Shown here piece by piece: positions 56,724 to 64,000 of a stretch of DNA of 64,000 nucleotides; the stretch's first letter is position 1; each line of letters opens with the position of its first letter. The stretch is from Dichomitus squalens LYAD-421 SS1. Its lineage: Eukaryota > Basidiomycota > Agaricomycetes > Polyporales > Polyporaceae. The notes beneath the pieces were generated by a model, which saw nothing but the letters and a program-made list of their open reading frames with translations, searched no databases and was not told the origin of the DNA. Both the position numbers and the translations under genes were made by a program. Location: assembly GCF_000275845.1 (NCBI RefSeq), contig NW_006766897.1, positions 486,321 to 550,320 of the forward strand, written 5' to 3'.

Positions 56724-57695
56724 CGTGGAGGCAGCCGAGGCGAGGATGGAGCCGAAGGAGTGACTGGAAGGGAATGTGGGGATGGAGAGCGAGTGGGAGG
56801 GAGTAGGACAGCACGAGTCTGCGAGGACTGTGCGTGCCCGGGAGACGAGAGGAAGGAGAAAGTCGGTCAGAGAGGCGACCTGGGCGAGGTCGATAGCAAC
56901 ATTGATCTTCTCCGCGTTCCTTGTCCTCCCACTCGACTTCTGCACCCAGACCCGGCGTTCGGCGCTTGCTCCCTCACGTGGCACAGTCCGTATCCCTCAT
57001 AGACTTGCACCTTGGCCACAGATCCGCCTACATATGTCTCGCCTTGCAGCTGTGTTCCGCATTGCGATTGACAGCTGCAGAACGACTCCGTCGCTCGTTG
57101 ACAGCGACTTTCTCAGTCGCCAGCCGCACAGCGCCCCCCAGTTTCCCATGGGTAGCAGGCACTCTATCCGCCTCTGATTGTCACTGCGCCTGCCGCCCCT
57201 TCGATGATTTGCCAATCTACACAATGCCATGCGCGCGCTCCCCTCGACTGTCGGAGCATCATACGGCGCAGATCTGAACAGCAGGTTGCACAAGCTCTCC
57301 GTGCATGAAGCTGGGACTGAAGTCAAGCGTGATAAGTAGCGTCCGGAGGTTGAGTGCCAATCCGGATTACGCGAATATCTCGATCTCTGATTGATGTTGA
57401 CCTGACCCCGAGGCAGTGGAACGCTTTTCCTCGGGCTCCTTGGCGACGAGCGCTTCTCCCCGAGTCTAAAAGCGCGCAAGCATCTGTCGAAGGCGCAGCT
57501 GGCAGTCACAGATACACAAGCTACTTCTGCCGTCCTCGACTGGTGCAGAACGCTTGCCTTCGACTTGCCTGGCGTCATGGTCGTGCAAACCACTGTATAT
57601 GGACTTGCTTGTCGCCACCTGTGACCCAATCGCACGCGAAGTACTTTTAGACGGACAACTTGGCTTGTCAGCTATCGAACTGTAGCACGCATACT

Positions 57696-57874
57696 ACAGT
57701 ACACTACCTCATAATGCATAGGATCGGTACCCTCATTTCCGTATGCATCATGGGACATTATGCGTTATAAGACAACCTACCGAGCGTGAAGCGCCCGTTT
57801 GGTACCCATCCGGGGCCTCTGTGGCGATATGCATCATTAGATATGACCTCATGCATTATGAGGTAGTCTGCTGT
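57696..57874. repeat. MITE-like element with terminal inverted repeats
   Basis: ACTACCTCATAATGCAT (57703-57719) recurs as its perfect reverse complement at 57851-57867. The match extends outward to ACAG/CTGT with two mismatches, giving roughly 24-bp ends of a 179-bp element. Four ATGCAT palindromes lie inside (57714, 57743, 57829, 57851). There is no coding capacity. A target-site duplication is not obvious. It could be a miniature transposable element or a cis-regulatory palindrome. Confidence 0.55.
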
Positions 57875-58081
57875 ATGCCTTCAGTGGCTTGAAACCGCAT
57901 ACCATGCACCGCTCTGCAGTTGTGTCGGATTAGCGGACGCCCGTAATGCCGCCTAGCAGGGGTCTCGACGTGCGCGTCGGGGGGCGGGTCAACGTACACG
58001 ATCACAGGACTGCTTTCTCGTGACTTCCCAGGCGGCTTTCCCCACATCCGTCCCCGGCAACACACGCTCGGCTTGGTGCCC

Positions 58082-58088
58082 TATAAAT
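58082..58088 (+). promoter_or_regulatory. TATA box of the hydroxyacid-oxoacid transhydrogenase gene
   Basis: TATAAAT lies 86 bp upstream of the ATG at 58174, in GCCCTATAAATGCAGG, at a normal distance for a short 5' UTR. It is one of the few clear TATA boxes in the window. Confidence 0.6.
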
Positions 58089-58173
58089 GCAGGAGCCCCT
58101 CGCCTTCCCCGCCCCTTCCGCTGCTTCACAGCTGCTCGCCGTCGCTGTCATCGTCCGACTCTGCTAGCACATC

Positions 58174-60298
58174 ATGTCCACCGCCGCGGCCTCCAGGAAC
58201 GCCATCCGGCGGCTCATCAATGTGGCTCAACACACCGCCTGCCCCTGCCATGGCTGCCGGTCTGGGGGTGCGCACAACCCCATACACGCCCTGCAGCAGA
58301 TGAGAAAGTACGCGACTCCCGTGGAGAGTCTCCCTGTCGAGAAGGAGTATGCGTTCGAGGTCCGTCTAGAGCATTGCGTCGTGGGCCTGTATGAAAAGCC
58401 CTGCGGGAGCTGAGCAATGTGCGGCAGGTTGCTGCGGCCCATCTCCGCTTTGGTGAGGGTGTCACTCGCGAGGTCGGCATGGACTTCAAGAACATGAAGG
58501 CGCGCAAGGTTGGCATGTTCGTCTGAGAGTGTACGTGAGGTGGGTGTTGACCGGACGTGTCTAGGTCGCGGTCTTCACCGACCCCAATGTTGCGAAGCTC
58601 CCGCCTGCGAAGATGGTAAGTAACACGCTTGAGGTTCCAATACACACCCGTCTCATTGAGATGCGCTTCAGGCCATTGCATCATTGGAAGCACAACAGGA
58701 CCTGCCGTTCGAGGTGTACGATCGTGTTGTCGCGGAGCCCACGGAGGCAAGCTGGCGGGACGCCATTGCTTGGGCCAGAAAGCATGACTGCAGCCACTTT
58801 CTCGCGTGAGTGCACCAAAATGAGACGATGCGTGCGGTTCTAAAGTTTGAGCAGCGTCGGAGGTGGAAGTGTGATGGACACCGCTAAAGCTGCCAACTTG
58901 TACGTATGTTTCCGCATTCGGTGTCTACCTGGAGTTCATTTCTTGGACCGTGGCAGGTTCACTGTGTACAAGGATGCTGATCTCTTCGACTTCATCAACG
59001 CGCCTGTAGGCAAGGGACTGCCCGTCACGGAAAAGCTGCATCCCCTCATCGCAAGTCTGTGCCGTCATACTGTGTGTTTTGCAGTAGCCCGTGGCTGACG
59101 AATTCGCAGTCCCCACCACTGCCGGCACGGGTTCCGAGACCACGGGCACGGCCATCCTGGACATCACCTCAATGGCCTTCAAGACAGGTATCGCGAACCG
59201 CGCCTTGAAGCCTATACTCGGCATCGTCGACACACTCAACACTAGGACATGCTCTAGGGGTTCGTCGCGTCTCTGCACAACATGCACTCGGAAGCTGACT
59301 GTATGCCCGCCAGAGCTGCACATAAGCGCAGGCCTTGACGTCCTGTTCCACAGCTTGGAGAGCTACACTGCTATCCCGTGAGTTGTCCGAGCCCCGTACG
59401 CGTCTTCGGTGACCGACGAGAAGCAGCTACAACGAACGCACGCCTCGTCCGAGTAACCCCATCTATCGCCCTGCGTACCAGGGCAGCAACCCCGTGGCAG
59501 ACATCTTCTCGATGTGGGCTCTCCACACGACCGTTAAGCACCTGCCGCGGATCGCGAAGAACCCTGACGACCACGAGTCGCTCGCGCAGATGATGTATGT
59601 CTCTCCCCGCCGGTTTGCCGCTTGCGAGCCTTGCTGAGCTTGGATTCCGCGGATAGGCTGGCCGCTTCCTTTGCTGGCATCGGCTTTGGCAACGCCGGCG
59701 TGCACCTGTGCCATGGCATCAGCTACCCTGTGAGTCCCATCTGTGCGGCGCCTCATCTAGTGTCTCGAGCTGACACGGATACACGTTTCAGATCTCCGGT
59801 TTGAACAAGAAGGGCCCCAAGTACAAGTATGCGGGCTACAACGTCGACCACCCCATCATCCCCCACGGCGTCACGTAAGTCACATCTTTTCACCTGTTTA
59901 CAGGTTCCAGCGCGCTGACAACCCCTCTTTTCCTGAACAGCGTCGCGCTCCCTGCCCCGGCGGTCTTCCTGTTCACCGCACCCTCCTCGCCCGACCGCCA
60001 CCGCGAGGCCCTCGCGGTCTTCCAGGGCGTCAGCGCGACCGACCCCTCCATCACCGCCATCCCGGACAACGCTATCGGGGCGCACCTCTTCGAGGCCATC
60101 GCGCGCTTCCTCGACGGGCTCGGGGTGCCTCGCGGGCTCAAGGCTGTCGGGTACACCAAGGCCGACATCCCGGCGCTCGTGGACGGGACGATCCCGCAGA
60201 GGCGCGTGCTGGACCTCGCGCCGGGCATTGGGGACATCGTGGGTGAGGACGGGAGGGAGCACTTGACGAAGATCATCGAGAACTCGTTTGAGTACTGA
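58174..60298 (+). CDS. ADHFE1: Hydroxyacid-oxoacid transhydrogenase, iron alcohol dehydrogenase family, mitochondrial
   Basis: Family enzymes oxidise 4-hydroxybutyrate to succinic semialdehyde while reducing 2-oxoglutarate to D-2-hydroxyglutarate. The N-terminus ([18 protein letters not shown]) is a likely mitochondrial presequence and is followed by the Cys cluster CPCHGC. The dehydrogenase fold shows [94 protein letters not shown] and [19 protein letters not shown]. The family-typical block [20 protein letters not shown] is present. The iron-site histidines are in [16 protein letters not shown] and [15 protein letters not shown]. The end IIENSFEY precedes TGA at 60296. About ten short introns; inner borders were only partly fixed. 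A TATA box lies 86 bp upstream. Confidence 0.93.
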
Positions 60299-60567
60299 GT
60301 GGGAGCGACGGCCCTGTCCATGATATTGTATACTAGTCATCTACCTATGGAATGCGCGTGTAGCGCGATGCATCAAGTGCCTCATTCATGTTGAAGTTCG
60401 TGGATCCGTGGTAAGGGGGTCCAGCGGTCGTCCAAGCAAGCTCATTAATGGCAGGATGTCGCTGGAGCAGAGATCGGAGATCGAGATCTGCGCAAGATCT
60501 ACCGCAGGCGCGTCGGGTCGGGCATGCTTGCGAGATTTGCGTACATCATCACGGGCAGGCCGACGTT

Positions 60568-61830
60568 ATGACACAGACACGTCGCAGATCGCTCTTCCGC
60601 CCATGCATAGACCTGCATAACGGCGAGGTGAAGCAGATCGTCGGCGGCACCCTGAACGAGGACGACCCAAGTCATCTGAAAACCAATTTCGTCGCGACGT
60701 TCGTGCCTACTCCTTTGCTCTCCGTGCGTGACTTCTGACGCAAGAAAGACAGACTTCCTGCGGCATACTTTGCAGAGCTGTACAAGACGCATGGCCTCGA
60801 AGGCGGGCATGTGATCAAACTTGGCCCGGGGAACGATCAAGCCGCCAAAGATGCCCTCGCTGCTTGGCCAGGTTGGCTCGTCTGCCTGTGCGTTCCCTGG
60901 AAGCGCTTCCAGCTAACATGGTTCTGGTTGTGGTAGGCCATCTGCAAGTCGGTGGGGGAATCACCGAGGACAACGCCCACGAGTGGATCGATGCCGGGGC
61001 AAGCAAGGTACTCCCTCAGCAGCTCGGTCAGTAGCTCTTGGTGACGTTGATCGAGATGCCTATAGGTCATCGTGACATCCTACTTGTTCCCTGACGCAAA
61101 GTTCTCTCTGAAGCGACTGAAGGGTGTGTCGGAGGCGGTAGGGAAAGACCGTCTTGTCGTGGACGTAAGGCGGGTATCCCACTATTCTGCTCATCTTAAC
61201 GGAGTACTGAAGGGCGGATCGATCAACAGCTGTCGTAGAAGAGGAGACAAGTGGCTTGTGGCCATGAATAAGTGGCAAACGATTACTGACATGGAGGTTG
61301 GTAAAGGTAGGATTACGAGGCGGCCGTCAAAATAGAGGGACAGTAGATTGACGGCCTATTTCCAGTTACGCTCGACATGCTATCAGAATATTGCAGGTAG
61401 GCACATCAGCATTCCACTCATCGCCAGTTACGCTGAGTTTTGGAATGCAATTCTGGAATGTAGCGAGTTCCTGATACATGCTGCGGACGTGGAAGGCTTG
61501 TGCCAGGGGATCGATGAAGAACTAGTCACTAGTAGGCATATTCCATTCCCTGAGATTACCGAATGCTCCTGAACCACGACCAGAACTCGGAGAATGGGTA
61601 ACGATACCTACTACTTATGCGGGAGGGGCAAAGAGTATCTCCGATCTGGCACTTGTGGACCGTTTGTCTAGTGGAAAGGTCGATCTGACCTACGGGAGGT
61701 ATGTTCGGCCTTCCTAGGAACGCAGCACAATTGGCTTAGTCCACATTCCAGCTCTCTCGATATATTCGGCGGTTCGCTGGTCAAGTTTGACGACCTGGTG
61801 AGATACAACAATGGCTCCCGCGAAGATTGA
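60568..61830 (+). CDS. HIS6: ProFAR isomerase of histidine biosynthesis
   Basis: Isomerises ProFAR to PRFAR, step four of histidine synthesis; TIM barrel, cytosolic. The ATG at 60568 gives [20 protein letters not shown], then [24 protein letters not shown] is the conserved start with the catalytic Asp. After splicing come [109 protein letters not shown] and [19 protein letters not shown]. At 61165-61212 the only frame-keeping splice inserts Gly-Gly-Ser-Ile-Asn before SCRRRGDKW, compared with the usual DLSCRR. About nine exons. Its stop is only 59 bp from the stop of the convergent hydrolase gene. Confidence 0.92.
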
Positions 61831-61889
61831 AAGCGTATCCGATCTACACTCGCATCGACTCGTACAACATGTATCAATACACCGCATTT

Positions 61890-62924
61890 CTACAACTTTA
61901 GGAAGTCAGCTGCCAACTGCATGTATTTCTCTCTCTCCTCCCAATGCGGCGTGTGGCTGGATTGGGCGAAGGTGTACCATTTGACCTTGGGAATGGCCTT
62001 GAAAAACGGAAGGACGGTGCTATCCGCGGCCTCATCGTACGCCCCATTGAACAATAAGGTGGGAACTTCTATCTTGCTCGCCTCTCCTATGATGCTCCAA
62101 TCCTTCAACGAGCCAGTAATGTAGAATTCCGAAGGACCGTTCCTGTGACGTACGTGAGCAAGACTCGGTCTGAAGACATCGTGCAGCTGCGCTCACATCG
62201 TGAGATATACGGTATGGTCCTTGTCCATCCACTCGAAGCTCTGGTGGAGCTCAGCGGGCCAGGGCTGGAGCCGGCATAGATGTTGCTTGTAGAATTCCAT
62301 CATGGCGTCCTGATACTCCTTGTGGTCGGTCGTCCCGGCTTTCTCGTGTTTTATGAGGGCATCCTAAGGAACGGAGGGTGGTTGTCAAGCAAAGATAACC
62401 ACTCATCGAAGATGCCTGCCTACCCGGACTTGCGGGTCCAATTTGGGTATCAACTCCTCGTTCGCCGCCTTCACGAACAGCCGCATATCCGCAGGACTGT
62501 CCGCAATGATGAGACGCTGGAGACCTTTGGGCTGCCGAGTGGCGTGGCGGGCAGCGAGCATCCCACCCCAAGATTGCCCGAGTAAGGAGTAATTATCCTG
62601 TATACCGAGGTGACGGAGGAGGTTGTCGAGCTCGTCCAGGAAGAGCTGCTCCGTCCAGAACGATCCGGCATCGCCGGACTTCTCTGGGAGGTGAGTCGAG
62701 TCTCCATTGCCCAGTTGGTCGTAGAACACGACAGGAATAGAGTACTTGACGAAGAGATCGGCGATAGATAGGATGTAGTGGTGAGTGGATCCCGGTCCGC
62801 CGTGGAGGGCAACGACGGGAGTTGTACCGGATTTGAGGTCTCCATAAACCTTGTACGAGGTCTGGCAAGGCTTCCCTGCTCCCGCATCAAATTCAACCGT
62901 ACCGGTCAGAGTAGGAGTAGCCAT
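61890..62924 (-). CDS. Proline iminopeptidase-like alpha/beta hydrolase
   Basis: Serine peptidase-type hydrolase of the S33 family, which releases N-terminal proline or acts on L-amino-acid amides. It starts MATPTLTGTVEFDAGAGKPC. The oxyanion region is VVALHGGPGSTHHYIL (HGGPG signature), then VVFYDQLGNGDSTHL. The nucleophile elbow is YSLLGQSWGGMLAARHA (GxSxGG). The catalytic aspartate lies in LLFNGAYDEAADSTVLPF and the histidine in FAQSSHTPHWEEREKYMQ. The C-terminus is AADFLKL with TAG 61892..61890. The helical cap includes KHEKAGTTDHKEYQDAMMEF and LKDWSIIGEASKIEVPTLLF. Two or three short introns. No signal peptide, so probably cytosolic. Substrate choice within the family is open. It is convergent with HIS6. 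Confidence 0.92.
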
Positions 62925-63443
62925 GAGATCAAGCTATGGGGACAGGGCTAGCGGGGGGACGAGAATAATGGGGTGTTAAGAGAATCGCCTGAGTAGCAGA
63001 CGATAGGCATGAGAACCTTCGATCTCGAGATGATCACCTGTTATAGCGTCTTACGGTTGAGACGCTTGCAGCGCATCGCGTGGGCTTCTGGATGAGTTAT
63101 GCCGGATGCCGATGGTTGAAAGAACACACTGTCATCCAGGTTTATGGCAAAGCTGGCGGAAGAGCCCTCCGCAGTCGTTACTGTACTTCACATGGTCGTT
63201 ACGTGTCTGACCACAATGTGTCTCGGTTGACGCACAAATACCTCAAATGAGACAATTGCGGACACACTCCTGTGGTTCACATGCAATACAGAAGACATGC
63301 AGCATGTGTACGTACCTGCATGTGACATGTGAAGTACTACAGTAAGTCACAGAGCCGCGAGGCGCCCTCTCCTAAGGGATAGCTTACATAATCAGACGTG
63401 GCCTAACCGGACGGCGGACGGTGTCGCTCAGCTCGCAACAACC
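62925..63443. promoter_or_regulatory. Divergent promoter region, hydrolase / NDUFA12
   Basis: This 519-bp interval separates two start codons. I see no gene and no distinct element. Confidence 0.5.
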
Positions 63444-64000
63444 ATGGTCTCCCTTCAGCGGACTATCCGCTCTATCCGCCGCGTTGGACTTCGGGAATGG
63501 TGGAGGCAGATGCAGTACATTGGTGATGCGAAGTCTGGCCGATTTGTGGGCAAGGACCAGTGCGTAACACACCATTCTGAGGAGGCCCATACAACGCTGA
63601 TCGCGCAATTGTGTGTAGGTTCGGAAACCGTTACTATGAGAATCTGAATCCTGAAGAGGAGGTCCCAGGTGAGCGCTTCGCGTGATGAAGAAGAGGTGTT
63701 GTTCGTACTGAACTACGCCAGGCCGTCACCGCTGGGTCGATTATGCTCAGGTATGTCATCAAACAATATGCATTCGACACCCGCGACCAATGTCCCTGTA
63801 TATAGCATGACTACAATGCTACGCAAGTTCCCGCAGAGTGGCACTCGTGGATTCACCACATCCGCAAGGACGCCCCAACCGAGGACAGAGTCATGCAGAA
63901 TTTGTCCCCTCCGTGGAAGGCGGTATGTCTGACCTGCATTCCACTTCACGTACTGCTCATCGCGGTCTGCTTCAGCCTTGGGTCGAGAATTTGACCGGAA
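63444..64000 (+). CDS. NDUFA12: Complex I accessory subunit NDUFA12 (B17.2), 3' end off the right edge
   Basis: Accessory subunit of mitochondrial NADH:ubiquinone oxidoreductase. Exon 1 (63444..63559) encodes MVSLQRTIRSIRRVGLREWW, then QMQYIGDAKSGRFVGKDQ. Exon 2 begins at 63619 with FGNRYYENLNPEEEVPG. Later exons carry RWVDYAQ and VPAEWHSWIHHIRKDAPTED, then LSPPWKA, and the last visible exon starts PWVENLTG. RWVDY and PAEWHSWIHH are family hallmarks. The C-terminus lies outside the window. Its presence implies this fungus keeps a proton-pumping complex I. It is divergent from the hydrolase gene. Confidence 0.94.

Larger units (their letters stand above)
56724..58173. other. 1.45-kb divergent region, aspartic protease / transhydrogenase, with an inverted-repeat element
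   Basis: Promoters of both flanking genes lie here. The part 56724-57650 shows only weak frames. The 57.69-57.87 kb segment is AT-richer and carries the inverted-repeat element listed separately. A TATA box at 58082-58088 belongs to the downstream gene. Confidence 0.55.

Noticed and set aside
1..64000. A clustered defence, toxin or secondary-metabolite system
   Set aside because: Apart from the single NRPS-like gene, all recognised genes are housekeeping or dispersed functions, with no co-oriented accessory block, nucleotide sensor, nuclease pair or transposase.

Overview
The window is nuclear DNA from a filamentous basidiomycete, most likely an Agaricomycete; I cannot name the genus. The evidence is GC-rich coding sequence, 26 protein genes in 64 kb, many 48-65 nt GT-AG introns per gene, and a set of fungal or eukaryotic housekeeping proteins (Bsd2, Prm10, Kip3-type kinesin, Kap120, Pol32-like POLD3, both cytosolic PheRS subunits). 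I see no prokaryotic operons, CRISPR arrays, complete rRNA or tRNA genes, or autonomous transposons.

Layout, left to right (strand in brackets): LON/RING ubiquitin-ligase-like gene running off the left edge (-), URA4 dihydroorotase (-), kinesin-8 KIP3 (+), p24 cargo receptor (-), RanBP1/YRB1 (+), mitochondrial ClpX (-), Cactin (+), FRS1 PheRS beta (+), BSD2/NDFIP-like (-), unknown 204-aa protein (-), EMC10 (+), a 1.6-kb stretch with CCAAT boxes but no convincing gene, GNAT acetyltransferase (-), PRM10 (+), FRS2 PheRS alpha (-), PEX2 (+), NRPS-like A-T-R reductase (-), POLD3 (+), KAP120/importin-11 (-), SLX4 (+), folylpolyglutamate synthase MET7 (-), PPR-type mitochondrial protein (+), membrane-anchored aspartic protease (-), a MITE-like inverted-repeat element, hydroxyacid-oxoacid transhydrogenase (+), HIS6 (+), proline-iminopeptidase-like hydrolase (-), and NDUFA12 running off the right edge (+).

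Most genes are unrelated housekeeping functions: nucleotide, histidine and folate synthesis, translation, ER and peroxisome biogenesis, nuclear transport, DNA repair and mitochondrial functions. The main organisational signal is strand alternation: only 4 of 25 neighbouring pairs are co-directional, so almost every gene shares a promoter region with one neighbour and a 3' region with the other. FRS1 and FRS2, which form one heterotetrameric enzyme, lie about 11 kb apart.

The most unusual observations are about gene structure. The ClpX gene needs two micro-exons (17 nt and 7 nt) to rebuild its Walker A motif and pore loop. The LON/RING gene has a 738-nt intron between two zinc ligands of a RING finger. 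URA4 has a GC-AG intron. Folylpolyglutamate synthase has two in-frame start codons separated by a mitochondrial-type presequence. I did not find an obviously new multi-gene system. For nine genes I joined exons by hand and checked that the total is a multiple of three: URA4, KIP3, p24, YRB1, Cactin, FRS1, FRS2, PRM10 and EMC10. BSD2 and the PPR gene were checked in the same way; the other multi-exon models are approximate inside their stated ends.
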